DNA of 64,000 bases from Enterococcus pseudoavium NBRC 100491 (GCF_001544295.1 NZ_BCQF01000011.1:1-64000), one strand, 5' to 3'. Shown: positions 37,262-46,303, counted from the first letter of the stretch. The notes: generated from the sequence alone by a model not told the origin. Translations and numbers: made by a program.

Positions 37262-37276
37262 ATGTAAATTATACAT
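37262..37276 (-). promoter_or_regulatory. Candidate promoter/operator of the membrane moron
   Basis: TATAAT (37268-37273) lies inside the palindrome ATGTA-AATTA-TACAT, 31-36 bases before the start codon. The -35 is poor. A palindrome across the -10 would suit a repressor, which is speculative. Confidence 0.35.
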
Positions 37277-37307
37277 CAAAAATCAAAACTGCGCTTTTAC
37301 TCCTTAA

Positions 37308-39869
37308 TCAGTAAGCATAATTCCTACGTCTCAAAACAGCTAAGCTCTTATCTATTTCAGGTGCAAGCCGTCCAACCAATGTCCCATCATCAAGCGTAAT
37401 CTTGATGTCCATCGCTTTAAGCAGTGCCGGGAACATTTCAGTCGTGATATTTGTAAGTGCATCCACTTTGGCTCCTAAATCAAGCATTGAAAAAGTGCTG
37501 TCGATAGCGGTATGAATACCTGTATCAATATCGAAGTTCGGCATATCTAACTTGGTTGGAATGGCATCTTGCATGGTTTTCGCCACACCCGTCATTTCCT
37601 TATCGAAACCAACGCCAATCCCCAAAGCCATATTCTTCCCAATTTCATCTCGGAACAAGGTTGATGGTGAGTGAATGCCAAAGAAGTCCTTGATACTGTC
37701 CACCACACCACCGAAGAAGCCTGAGATTTTGTTTCTCAACCACCCTGCGGCATCAGCGATACCATTCCACAAACCTTTGATGAGGTTGAGACCAATGTTA
37801 CCCATTGTCGAGATATATTCTCCAAAGGCATTCACAAGTCCCGTGATAATTTGAGGGACGGCTTTGACGACCGCAGAAATAATGGCTGGCAGGTTCTGAA
37901 CTAAAGCCACCAGCAACTTCACACCTGCAAGGATAATCTTGTCGATGTTTCCAACCAATGTCCCCGTGATGGCATTGATTATCTGAGGTAGGGCATTCGC
38001 AATAGTCGTGATGATTTGTGGCAAAGCACCAATCAAAGCAACCAAGAGTTGAATACCTGCATCAATCAACTGAGGAATAGCGCCAATCACCGCATTGATG
38101 ATGTTTTGGATAATCGCTGGGATAGCTGACACAATCGCTGTAATAATGTCAGGCAATGCCGATACCAACGAGGTCAACAGCTGAATCCCTGTCTGAATAA
38201 TGACTGGAATGGAACTGATAATGAAGTTCACGATACCTGTAATAATCTGAGGTAACGCACCAATCAATATAGGTAGTGCAGTAATCAATCCTTGAGCCAG
38301 TCCCATGATGAGTTGTAGGGCAGCACCCAAAAGCAATGGTAAGTTCTGAATCAGCCCATTCACAATCGTGATAATTGCCTGAATAGTAATCGGAATCAGT
38401 TCAGGCAACGCCTCACCGATACCATGAATCAGGGTTGTCACAAGTTGAAAGGCAGCATTGATGAGGAGAGGTAGATTCTCAATCAAGGTCTGAACGATCG
38501 TGAGGACTGCTTGAACCATCACAGGAATAAGTGTCGGTAATAAGCCCAAAATCGTCTGCAAGACCTGTGAGAACAAGGAAGTCACTGCCTCAAGTAAGGT
38601 TGGCAACAAGAGTCCAATTGCCCCAATGACCGCATCAATTACAGCGGGTAAGGCGGACACGATATTTTCAATCACGGGAATGATGTTCTTGAGGACATTT
38701 TGAAAAGACTCAACCACATTTCCAATCAGCGAGCCAATATCTGCATTAGCATTTCCGAGTCCAGCCATCAAGTTTGAAATCGCTGACTGCATTCCGTCAA
38801 TTGAACCACTGATGGTTTCAGTTGCTTCCTTGGCGGTCGTTCCTGTGATGCCCATTTCGGTTTGAATGGCGTGAATGGCTTCTGTCACATCAGCGAAGTT
38901 AGACAGGTCATATTTCTTGCCCGTGATTTTCTCAGCATCAGCAAGTAAACGTTCCATCTCGCCTTTCGTCCCGCCATACCCTAATTTCAGGTTATCTAGC
39001 ATCGTATAATTCTGCTTGGCAAACCCCTGATAAGCATTCTGAATGTCGGACATATTGGAGCCCATCTTGTTGGCATTATCACTCATGTCGGTGATGGCTT
39101 GGTCCGCTACACCCGCTGCCTTTGCCGTATCACCATTTAGCGACTGGATCAAGCTTGCAGAGAAACCTGTGACTGTTTCCATGTATTCATTAGCGGACAT
39201 CCCTGCCGTTTTGAAGGCATTATCCGCTGACTTCTGAACCGTCTTTGACGCATCACCAAAAAGGGTATCAACCCCACCGACCAATTGTTCATAGTCAGCA
39301 TAAGCTGATACCACTTGTTTGCCTAATTCAATTGCGGCAGCACCCGCAGCAAGAGCCACTGCTCCCATTGCTGTGCCAATGCCTTTAAGGACACCACCGA
39401 ACTTCTCGAATTTGCCACCAGACTTTTCTGCCTCATCACCCGTATCCTCGAGTTCATTGCCAAGGTTATCCGTTTCTTTGGTGACATCGACTTCTTCTTG
39501 CCCCATTGAGTCAAGTGCCTTCTCGTTGGTGGCAAGTTCTCGCTCCATGCCGTTCAGCTGAGCCTTGGCATTGTTGAGCTGAATTGCCCAGTTTTGTGTT
39601 CGCTTGTCATTTTCTCCAAAGCTGTCTGATGCGTTTTGAAGCGCACTTTCAAGTGTGGTAATTTTCTCTTTCTGAGCATCAATCGACTTATTGAGGACGG
39701 CATTCCTGGCAGAAACCGCCTGAATGCTTTTGTCGTTCTTATCAAACTCAGACGATACTAGTTTCATCTCTGAACCTAGCACCTTGAAGGATTGGTTGAT
39801 TTCACGAAGGGAATTTTTGAACTCTTTTTCACCTTCAACACCAATCTTTAATCCAAAGTTATCTGCCAT
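37308..39869 (-). CDS. Phage tail tape measure protein
   Basis: The 853-residue protein sets tail length and helps DNA ejection. The N-terminal third is a coiled coil (Asp/Glu/Lys/Gln rich), followed by a hydrophobic helical part (about 150-170), then an unusual array of hydrophobic repeats rich in Leu, Ile and Pro (about 400-700) of the type ALPxIIxxIVxAIP. The C-terminus contains FFGIHSPST, common at the end of Firmicute tape measures. AGGAGGTG precedes the ATG. Confidence 0.9.
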   Translation of the reverse strand: MADNFGLKIGVEGEKEFKNSLREINQSFKVLGSEMKLVSSEFDKNDKSIQAVSARNAVLNKSIDAQKEKITTLESALQNASDSFGENDKRTQNWAIQLNNAKAQLNGMERELATNEKALDSMGQEEVDVTKETDNLGNELEDTGDEAEKSGGKFEKFGGVLKGIGTAMGAVALAAGAAAIELGKQVVSAYADYEQLVGGVDTLFGDASKTVQKSADNAFKTAGMSANEYMETVTGFSASLIQSLNGDTAKAAGVADQAITDMSDNANKMGSNMSDIQNAYQGFAKQNYTMLDNLKLGYGGTKGEMERLLADAEKITGKKYDLSNFADVTEAIHAIQTEMGITGTTAKEATETISGSIDGMQSAISNLMAGLGNANADIGSLIGNVVESFQNVLKNIIPVIENIVSALPAVIDAVIGAIGLLLPTLLEAVTSLFSQVLQTILGLLPTLIPVMVQAVLTIVQTLIENLPLLINAAFQLVTTLIHGIGEALPELIPITIQAIITIVNGLIQNLPLLLGAALQLIMGLAQGLITALPILIGALPQIITGIVNFIISSIPVIIQTGIQLLTSLVSALPDIITAIVSAIPAIIQNIINAVIGAIPQLIDAGIQLLVALIGALPQIITTIANALPQIINAITGTLVGNIDKIILAGVKLLVALVQNLPAIISAVVKAVPQIITGLVNAFGEYISTMGNIGLNLIKGLWNGIADAAGWLRNKISGFFGGVVDSIKDFFGIHSPSTLFRDEIGKNMALGIGVGFDKEMTGVAKTMQDAIPTKLDMPNFDIDTGIHTAIDSTFSMLDLGAKVDALTNITTEMFPALLKAMDIKITLDDGTLVGRLAPEIDKSLAVLRRRNYAY

Positions 39870-39902
39870 GAAATCTCACCTCCTCTCAGATTTTTAGGCG
39901 CG

Positions 39903-39933
39903 AAAAAAGCACTTAGCCCGGTTGCTAAATGCC
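39903..39933 (-). terminator. Terminator after the GNAT gene
   Basis: A 10-bp stem (GGCATTTAGC with GCTAAGTGCT, wobble pairs included) with a 6-base loop is followed by six T residues on the minus strand. Confidence 0.85.
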
Positions 39934-39957
39934 TAATTCTTTATGATTGAATTATCG

Positions 39958-40386
39958 TTAAAACACTTTTTGGAATTTTGCTTGAAATTTAACTTTTTCA
40001 TAGCCAATCTTTTCGTAAAATGCATGTGCCTCGGGTCGTTCTTCTCCCGAATTGAGGCGTACACCTTCTGCACCAATTTCTTTTGCCCATGCTTCTGCAG
40101 CTATCATGAGTGCTTTTCCAACACCATGACCTTGAAATTTTATTGAAACGGCAAGTCCCATGATATTCACAAGCAAATCACCAAAAGTTCCCAAATATTT
40201 GTTTGCCTGCACATAGCCAGCAAACTCCCCGTCTATCTCAGCAACATAAATCACTTGCCAGTCTAGTGACAAGATTAACTCCAACATTTCCTTGGTTTTT
40301 CCAAGCGGATAATCATAATGCAATTCTTCAGTATTAACCTTTTGTATCTCTTCAGCATCTTCAAGCGTTGCAAGTCGAATGTTCAT
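39958..40386 (-). CDS. GNAT family N-acetyltransferase in a moron cassette
   Basis: The 142-residue protein has GNAT motif A in FQGHGVGKALM (the Q/R-x-x-G-x-G/A acetyl-CoA loop, near 88-98) and the C-terminal HAFYEKIGYEK typical of the family. It probably acetylates a small molecule or protein amine. It stands between the tail chaperone genes and the tape measure, where no such enzyme belongs, and has its own terminator. ATG ending at 40386 follows AGGAAGG; the frame extends 18 codons upstream without a site. It could alter host physiology or resist antimicrobials; unknown. Confidence 0.82.
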   Translation of the reverse strand: MNIRLATLEDAEEIQKVNTEELHYDYPLGKTKEMLELILSLDWQVIYVAEIDGEFAGYVQANKYLGTFGDLLVNIMGLAVSIKFQGHGVGKALMIAAEAWAKEIGAEGVRLNSGEERPEAHAFYEKIGYEKVKFQAKFQKVF

Positions 40387-40451
40387 ACTAATCCTTCCTC
40401 TCTTTGAGTAAATGATACCTCTTTTCCTCCCAGATATCACTTTGTTTCAAT

Positions 40452-41023
40452 CTAAATTCCCGCGGGAATAATATCATCAATGAACATCTCAATTTTAGGC
40501 TTGCTGATGCCAGTGAATTGCTTATGGCATTCCCACAAATCTAAAAACAATCCAAGTGGGCAGAACCAGAAATCATCTGGTGTCATACCCATTTGAACTG
40601 TTCCGTAGTAATAAAGGCGAGTAAATGTTTCAATATCACTTACTCGCCTGCTTTGTTTTTTGTTTCAATCTCACTTTCAATGTTGCGAGCTGTGCCTTTG
40701 AACATTGCCTCCGTAATCGCTGACTTGTATTCCGCCAACTCAAGCGGAGAAGTTAATAGCTCAACATACTCAGTCGTGAGTTCTTCTTTCTTGTCGTCCT
40801 TGTTCTTCAAGTTATGAATCTTGATGGACTGATTAGCTAAAAGTGTAATCAGCCAGATGATTTCATCCAGGGCAAGTTCAAAGTTTTCGGACTTGAGGAG
40901 TTTTTCGCCCAAGTTTTCTAATCCACCATAGTGACTGGCGATTTCCTTCGTTGCTTTGGTGGTCAAAATGAGTTCATACTCATCTCCGCCAAGCGTTATC
41001 TTGGCACTTCGTTCTTCTGTCAT
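40452..41023 (-). CDS. Tail assembly chaperone GT, -1 frameshift product
   Basis: A second frame continues the chaperone gene in the -1 register and ends at the TAG at 40452. It encodes the T part (VSDIETFTRLYYYGTVQMG, then a Trp- and Phe-rich segment and DIIPAGI). Ribosomes would shift at A AAA AAC (40655-40661) with a 6-nt spacer and a 9-bp hairpin behind it, giving a fusion of about 190 residues. In siphophages the G and GT proteins together recruit the tape measure and tail tube subunits. Only the shifted product includes the T domain. Confidence 0.82.
40616..40661 (-). promoter_or_regulatory. Programmed -1 frameshift signal
   Basis: On the minus strand: slippery heptamer A AAA AAC at 40661-40655, six bases, then stem GGCGAGTAA with TTACTCGCC (40648-40616, 15-base loop). 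The heptamer is in the correct phase for the chaperone frame and precedes the stop by five codons. Confidence 0.88.
40640..41023 (-). CDS. Tail assembly chaperone G
   Basis: The 127-residue product of the unshifted frame ends with TAA just past the slippery site. It is acidic and helical, with an N-terminal beta part (ITLGGDEYELILT), as in the Phage_TAC families. Its place between the major tail protein and the tape measure is the conserved chaperone position. GGAGG lies 11 bases before the ATG. A moron separates it from the tape measure gene. Confidence 0.8.
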   Translation of the reverse strand: MTEERSAKITLGGDEYELILTTKATKEIASHYGGLENLGEKLLKSENFELALDEIIWLITLLANQSIKIHNLKNKDDKKEELTTEYVELLTSPLELAEYKSAITEAMFKGTARNIESEIETKNKAGE

Positions 41024-41029
41024 GATATT

Positions 41030-41620
41030 CTAAGCCTCCGTAAATTCTGGTTCATAGACACTTGCGTACCACCCACTGATGGTTGCAGCATCAACACCCG
41101 TATCATTTTCGTCCACTTCTGCTTTCCACGGATGCTTGCCTTGCCCATCAAGTTTGTTTCTACGCATCACCGTACCTTCAATCGTTGGGGTTGAGAAAGT
41201 AATGTCGTCACCCTTAGTTGCCAAACTTGTGCTTGGTACAGCAAACTTCACTCGGTAAAGCCATAGGTATTTGTATTTCCCATTTGATTTACGAGCACGG
41301 AAACCAATCGCAACTGGTGTGCCTCCGTCCTCAGTCGTTGAAATCAAGACACCGTTTTGGTCAACAGTTGCTCCCACAAGCACCGCAGCCACACTTCGGC
41401 CAATATCATCCACGCCAAGCGTGAGTTTCCCATTCTTAAATTCTTTTACCACTTCTGATGCACCATCGTCCGCAAACAAAGTCGCCTCTGCTAACTCAAC
41501 TGAAAGTTCAGCAGAGATTGCCTTGGCAAGCATGGTTGGCGTGCCGTATGTTTCTTCCCCAGTTGTTGGGGCTTCGGTAATTGGTGCGAAGTAGAGTTTA
41601 TCTAAACCTATCGTAGCCAT
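41030..41620 (-). CDS. Major tail protein
   Basis: The 196-residue protein forms the tail tube. It opens with MATIGLDKLYFAPITE, typical of the phi13/TP901-like major tail family, and is beta-rich with a C-terminal immunoglobulin-like part. ATG ending at 41620 follows GGAGGGATAAG; the frame runs 11 codons further upstream without a site. It directly follows the tail terminator gene by one base. Confidence 0.88.
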   Translation of the reverse strand: MATIGLDKLYFAPITEAPTTGEETYGTPTMLAKAISAELSVELAEATLFADDGASEVVKEFKNGKLTLGVDDIGRSVAAVLVGATVDQNGVLISTTEDGGTPVAIGFRARKSNGKYKYLWLYRVKFAVPSTSLATKGDDITFSTPTIEGTVMRRNKLDGQGKHPWKAEVDENDTGVDAATISGWYASVYEPEFTEA

Positions 41621-41621
41621 C

Positions 41622-41963
41622 TTATCCCTCCATTTCGTAATGTTTGGCGACATCTATCGCCACATGAAAATATTTCGTTTCTTTCTCAAAGCCTACAAAC
41701 AATCGATCCGTAATCGTGAAATCAGCTTGCAGCAGTACTTGAGTGATTTGTTTTTGTAATTCCAGATAGTTGACTTTTGAGAACAATGAAATCCGAACCT
41801 CGTTCACATCAATCAGAGGATAATTGTCTCCAAATATCTCAAATCGGTCAGTGAGTGGTGTGAGTACCACATAAGTATCGGGATCTGAATCACTAAATGC
41901 TCCCGTTTCACTTGGAATATCAAGTTGTGTCAAAAGACCCGTTAATTCCTCCAGTATGGTCAA
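41622..41963 (-). CDS. Tail terminator / completion protein (DUF3168-like)
   Basis: The 113-residue protein lies between the HK97-gp10-like gene and the major tail protein, the usual tail-terminator position. It has alternating beta strands (TYVVLTPLTDRFEIFG) and a C-terminal helix. Start is TTG overlapping the upstream TGA (TTGA) after GGAGGGA. Family identity is inferred from position and size rather than a distinct motif. Confidence 0.65.
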   Translation of the reverse strand: MTILEELTGLLTQLDIPSETGAFSDSDPDTYVVLTPLTDRFEIFGDNYPLIDVNEVRISLFSKVNYLELQKQITQVLLQADFTITDRLFVGFEKETKYFHVAIDVAKHYEMEG

Positions 41964-42391
41964 ATTCCCTCCACCTCACTTTCCAATTTTTCCTTCATCG
42001 TCTCAATACAAGCTTTCCTTGATTGCGACTTAGCAGGTTTCAAGAATGGTTTTGGTGTTTGACCATGACGACCGTATTCGAGGATATTGGCAATCTTGGC
42101 ATTAGAATCACCATCAGACCGTGGTTCATCAAATCCTACCTTGATATTCCAATTCCCGTCTTTATCCTGACGAGCTTGTGTTGTGCCGAGTGCTTGTTCA
42201 ATCTCACCAGTTGACCGACTTTCAACCTTGGTATTTGCACCAACAACGGCTGAGAGGTTGGTTCGCACTTTCGCTTCCACCACCTCAGCCCCACTCTCTA
42301 ACACTCGTGGCAAAATTTCATCTGTCTTGCTTTCCAGTTTTGAAACCTTCGTCAAGAAGTCCTCGGGCATCTTCATCATCGCTTTAGCCAT
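41960..42391 (-). CDS. HK97-gp10-like head-tail protein
   Basis: This 143-residue protein has the gp10 family ending: YGRHGQTPKPFLKPA followed by a basic helix. It acts at the head-tail join. The ATG overlaps the upstream gene by 8 bases (ATGGCTAA) with GAGGTGA before it. The chain of 4-8 base overlaps among the connector genes indicates one polycistronic late message. Confidence 0.8.
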   Translation of the reverse strand: MAKAMMKMPEDFLTKVSKLESKTDEILPRVLESGAEVVEAKVRTNLSAVVGANTKVESRSTGEIEQALGTTQARQDKDGNWNIKVGFDEPRSDGDSNAKIANILEYGRHGQTPKPFLKPAKSQSRKACIETMKEKLESEVEGI

Positions 42392-42722
42392 CCGCACTCA
42401 CCTCAACTTTCGTGGTCAGAACTTCGAGATACATCCTTCGGTTTCGAACGTTTTCAACGGAGATGATTTGATACCTATCGTTGTCAGAGAGAATCACCAT
42501 TTCAGTTGTGACCGTGAGATTTGGAATCACCCTCAGACGAAATAGACAGGTTGCTGAACTAAATGTGGATAGGTTTAACCACTTCTCGGTGGCGTTCTTT
42601 TCTTCCTTGTAGGCTCGAACACTTGCCAGAACCTCATCTTGTTTGCTCACAAAGCCCGCACTATCTTTTCGATTGGTCGTCTTTACAATCTGTATCCGTT
42701 GATTCATTTTTCCAAAACTCAT
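42384..42722 (-). CDS. Head closure protein (head-tail adaptor)
   Basis: The 112-residue protein is beta-rich and opens with SFGKMNQRIQIVK, as in phage head-closure proteins of the SPP1 gp16 type. It plugs the portal until tail attachment. It overlaps the connector gene by 4 bases (ATGA), which sets the start at 42722 rather than the GTG three codons before. Confidence 0.8.
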   Translation of the reverse strand: MSFGKMNQRIQIVKTTNRKDSAGFVSKQDEVLASVRAYKEEKNATEKWLNLSTFSSATCLFRLRVIPNLTVTTEMVILSDNDRYQIISVENVRNRRMYLEVLTTKVEVSADG

Positions 42723-43030
42723 ACTTGCCACCGCCTATCTAGTCGGAGTAACAGATTGACTGTATTCCAGACTTGACTACTGGCATTGACATTATCAGAA
42801 AAGAAACCTGCTGTTGAGCCGTCACGACTTTCATAAAAATGACTGGCAAGCATGATAATTGCTTGTTCAGTCGTGGCGGGGATTTCATTTTCCGAATAAT
42901 AGCCTTCTGTAAGGTGTTGGTAGCTTTCGGCATAGGAAAGAGCCGTCAGAATCAATCGTTCCAACAGCTCATCATCTTCACTATGCTCGAGTATGAGATT
43001 CGCTTTTACCTTCTCAAGTAAATCGCTCAT
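42719..43030 (-). CDS. gp6-like head-tail connector
   Basis: The 103-residue helical protein resembles Phage_connect_1 (gp6-like) proteins that form the ring below the portal: LILTALSYAESY followed by EQAIIMLASHFYESRDG, the characteristic mid segment of this family. AAGGAGC precedes the ATG. It follows the capsid gene by 11 bases. Confidence 0.85.
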   Translation of the reverse strand: MSDLLEKVKANLILEHSEDDELLERLILTALSYAESYQHLTEGYYSENEIPATTEQAIIMLASHFYESRDGSTAGFFSDNVNASSQVWNTVNLLLRLDRRWQV

Positions 43031-43041
43031 AGGCTTGCTCC

Positions 43042-44259
43042 TTAAGATGCAGCAGCGGATGCTTTCATCTTCAAGATTTGAACCGCTTCAGGTAAGACAA
43101 GTTTCCCGTCCACACGTTCTTTGGCAAGGAAACCGACCATGCCGTTACCTGCGAAAAGTTCACGAAGTTGGTCGAATGAACGCACGCCACGGTCGCCAAT
43201 ATTGTAGTAGCTGAAATCACCAAAGGCAATGACAGGTTTGCCGGCAGCCACCGTTGGCACATACTCAGACGTGTAAACCGGATAACCATAAAGGCGATCA
43301 GGTTCACCTGCTTGGACTGCTGGTTGCCACAAGTAGGCACCATTGTTGTCTTTGAGTTTGCGGAGTAAAGCAATCGTCTGGTCGTTCATGATGAACTTCG
43401 CATTTTTGCGGTATGGACGTTTCAAAGCGTAAACGAGGTTGATTAATTCATCACCCGTAATAGAGCTTTGCGTGTTGGTTGTCACCGCAACTTGACCGCC
43501 ACCAGTTTCAGCAAAGATTCCAAGTGGTTTGCCCACACCGTCACCATTCAAGAAGGCATCTTCTTCGGCATTGGATAGGGCTTTAGTAAATTGGTCAATG
43601 ATGTAGCTTTCGAGGTTGAAGGCATTGTCGTAAAGCAACTCATCAGTAATCTTAATCGCCACATGAAGTTTGTGAGCATCAAGTAAGATTTGGTCGAAGG
43701 TTGCGTCCCCAAAGCTCAACTCCCCACCTTCTTCAATCCATGAAGCTGCGGGTTTGTTACCTGCAATATTGATTTTGTGCTCACCACTGGTCGTAATGGT
43801 TGTTCCAAGGGAGCGCATGATGTTTTCAGAAGTTAATCCATCAATCAAGCGTTTGTCGTATTCCTCTGGAACAAGATAACCACCGGCAGCATCAACTCCT
43901 TCTTGAAGGACGTTTGAGACTTGGCGGAAGTTTGACCGAAGGGCTTGAAGGACGCCTTCTTTGTACTCGTTTGAGGCACGACCTGTCTTCTTGGGTTTGT
44001 CGTTATTATTTTCAGCTTGCATGGGTTGCGAGGTCAAAGGCTCAGACATAGGTTTTGCCATTTCACGTTCCATGTTTTCCATAGACTGCATACGCTCGAT
44101 TTCTTTGGTAAAGTTAGCGACTTTTTTCTCCATGTCAGAGTAAGTCTTGGCATCCTCATCAGACATCAAACCGTCTTTGTCTTTCTTCGCTTCAACGAAG
44201 GCTTTCGCACCTTCCCAAGCGAGTTTACGTTTTTCCATCAATTCTTGAATTTGGTTCAT
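43042..44259 (-). CDS. HK97-type major capsid protein
   Basis: The 405-residue protein has the HK97 layout: a charged, coiled-coil scaffold-like N-terminal delta domain (about 1-100) that the prohead protease removes, then the capsid fold beginning near GGYLVPEEYD and containing FLNGDGVGKPLGI. GGAGGGATTAACC precedes the ATG. The protease gene directly upstream in the message fits the maturation scheme. Confidence 0.93.
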   Translation of the reverse strand: MNQIQELMEKRKLAWEGAKAFVEAKKDKDGLMSDEDAKTYSDMEKKVANFTKEIERMQSMENMEREMAKPMSEPLTSQPMQAENNNDKPKKTGRASNEYKEGVLQALRSNFRQVSNVLQEGVDAAGGYLVPEEYDKRLIDGLTSENIMRSLGTTITTSGEHKINIAGNKPAASWIEEGGELSFGDATFDQILLDAHKLHVAIKITDELLYDNAFNLESYIIDQFTKALSNAEEDAFLNGDGVGKPLGIFAETGGGQVAVTTNTQSSITGDELINLVYALKRPYRKNAKFIMNDQTIALLRKLKDNNGAYLWQPAVQAGEPDRLYGYPVYTSEYVPTVAAGKPVIAFGDFSYYNIGDRGVRSFDQLRELFAGNGMVGFLAKERVDGKLVLPEAVQILKMKASAAAS

Positions 44260-44262
44260 AGG

Positions 44263-45036
44263 TTAATCCCTCCATGTTTTCATTAAAAATAGCCGTTCCT
44301 CAAGAGAATCGGCTTTGACAGTATTTGTTGGTTTTGTTTCTTCTTTTGGTTCAGCTGGCTTAATGCGACAGCGCTTGGCGATTTTATCCATGAGTGAATT
44401 CATCACCGTGGTTTCCGAGAAAGTCATCTTAGGTAGGTCTTCGTCAACCTTACCGTCAACATCATCGGCAAAACCTAAATCAACCGCTGACCTCGCATCC
44501 ATCCACGTTTCAGCATCCATCATGTGCGCAAGTTTCGTTCGACTCATGCCGGTCTTAATTTCATAAGCATTGATGATACTTTCTTTCACTTCATCAAGCA
44601 TAGCCATTGCCTTCTGCATATCCACTCGGTCACCAAACGCAACCGTGGACGGATTGTGAATCATCATCATGGCAACGGGGCTCATTACCACTTTGTCGCC
44701 TGCCATTGCAATTACTGATGCTGCCGAAGCCGCAAGTCCGTCAATCTTAATCGTCACGTCACCCGAGTATTCTTTCAGCATGTTGTAAATCTGAGCTGCC
44801 GCCACACAATCGCCACCTGGACTATTAATCCAGACTGTGATATTTCCTTCGCCACTCATCAGTTCATCTTTGAATAGTTGTGGTGTGATGTCATCATCAA
44901 ACCAACTAACCTCAGCGATTTGTCCGTTGAGGTAAAGGGTTCGGTCGGAGATTTGGCTTGGCTCTTGGTTCTCCTGCGTTTCGGGTGTCGTCAGATTTTT
45001 CGGTGTCTGATTCACCCACTTCCAAAACTTCTTCAT
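44263..45036 (-). CDS. ClpP-like prohead (head maturation) protease
   Basis: The 257-residue protein has the ClpP fold: WINSPGGDCVAA for the oxyanion region, GLAASAASVIAMAG with the nucleophile Ser, MMIHNPS with the catalytic His, and a following Asp. It cleaves capsid and scaffold segments during maturation. The ATG ending at 45036 lies within the portal gene, giving a 125-base overlap, large even for phage. A further upstream in-frame start lies deeper in the portal gene and has no better site. Confidence 0.9.
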   Translation of the reverse strand: MKKFWKWVNQTPKNLTTPETQENQEPSQISDRTLYLNGQIAEVSWFDDDITPQLFKDELMSGEGNITVWINSPGGDCVAAAQIYNMLKEYSGDVTIKIDGLAASAASVIAMAGDKVVMSPVAMMMIHNPSTVAFGDRVDMQKAMAMLDEVKESIINAYEIKTGMSRTKLAHMMDAETWMDARSAVDLGFADDVDGKVDEDLPKMTFSETTVMNSLMDKIAKRCRIKPAEPKEETKPTNTVKADSLEERLFLMKTWRD

Positions 45037-46273
45037 CTTGGCTTTCTTCCTCCTGTTCGTTAGTTTTTGTGGCAAATGCTCCAGCATCTTTGAGCGGTAG
45101 CATATTGCCGTTCACGAGATACAAGTCCCCACCTTCCTCTTCAGGAATACGGTCGAGGTTTTCAAGTTCTCGAATATCGTTAGCTGACATCCACCCGTTT
45201 TGACGTCCTGTCGCATAACCGTTCATGCGTGACTGATAATCACCACGAAGAAGTCCGTCCACATTGAACTTGATGAAGTAGTCCTTTTTCTCGTCCAATG
45301 AGAGGAGGGCTTTGGTCATAGCCTGTTCCCACCGCATCACCCAAGGGTCGAGGGTGTACTTCACAAATTCTAGTGACTGTTGCTCGATATTTGAAAAGCT
45401 CGACTTCTCAAGGTCACCAACCATGTGTGGTGGCACTCTGAAAATTCGAGCTATCTCGTTAATTTGAAATTTCCTAGTTTCTAGGAACTGCGCTTGTTCT
45501 GGTGAAATCGATATGGGGCTGTACTTCATCCCTTCTTCGAGAACGGCTACTTTACTGGCATTGGATGACCCTCCAAAGGTTGCGTTCCAACTTTCACGGA
45601 TGCGGACTGGATCTTTCAATGTTCCTGGATGTTCAAGGACACCACCGGGATTAGCACCATTCGCAAAGAACTTAGCTCCATACTCCTCACAAGCTATCGC
45701 CATTCCAATCGCATTCTTAGCCATGGCAATAGGCGAATATCCTACCAAACCATCAAATCCAAGCCCAGGAATATGAAGAACTTCTGCCTTAGAAAGCCTA
45801 ACTTGTGGTCCGGAATCTACCGTGTAGAGGTAGTAAATCTCTTTGTTTTGGTCGCGATTGACCGTCATTTTGTCAGGCATTAGCGGATACAAGCCAACCA
45901 CCTCACCTTTCCCATTTCGGATGATTTGAGCATAGGCATTACCCCAAAGCAATAAATGGGTCATGAGCGTTTCTCGAAACACGAATGAAGTCATCTCGCT
46001 ATTTGGCTCATCATGGAGCAAGAAGTAAAGCGGATGGTCGACAGCCTTTTCTTTCCCACCGCCATCACGATACTTGTAAAAGTGTAGGGGCAAGCCTGCG
46101 ACCGCTTCCGCTAAGATGCGTACACAAGAATAGACTGCCGTCATCTGCATAGAGCTTTGTTCAGTTACGACTTTTCCAGCCGTTGTCCCACCAAACATAA
46201 ATCGGTATGGCGAGCTAATGGTTTGGTTCATTGGTTTGTCTCTCGACTTAAAGAGTCGGTTAAATATTCCCAT
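44912..46273 (-). CDS. HK97-type portal protein
   Basis: The 453-residue protein forms the dodecameric DNA gate at one vertex. It opens MGIFNRLFKSRD and contains the family segments YSCVRILAEAVAGLPL and GNAYAQIIRN. The C-terminal 50 residues are highly charged (Glu/Asp runs then basic) and are encoded by the region that overlaps the protease gene. GGAAGTAACC precedes the ATG. Confidence 0.93.
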   Translation of the reverse strand: MGIFNRLFKSRDKPMNQTISSPYRFMFGGTTAGKVVTEQSSMQMTAVYSCVRILAEAVAGLPLHFYKYRDGGGKEKAVDHPLYFLLHDEPNSEMTSFVFRETLMTHLLLWGNAYAQIIRNGKGEVVGLYPLMPDKMTVNRDQNKEIYYLYTVDSGPQVRLSKAEVLHIPGLGFDGLVGYSPIAMAKNAIGMAIACEEYGAKFFANGANPGGVLEHPGTLKDPVRIRESWNATFGGSSNASKVAVLEEGMKYSPISISPEQAQFLETRKFQINEIARIFRVPPHMVGDLEKSSFSNIEQQSLEFVKYTLDPWVMRWEQAMTKALLSLDEKKDYFIKFNVDGLLRGDYQSRMNGYATGRQNGWMSANDIRELENLDRIPEEEGGDLYLVNGNMLPLKDAGAFATKTNEQEEESQDEEVLEVGESDTEKSDDTRNAGEPRAKPNLRPNPLPQRTNR

Positions 46274-46303
46274 TGGTTACTTCCTTTCTGAATTTTGGGT
46301 ATT

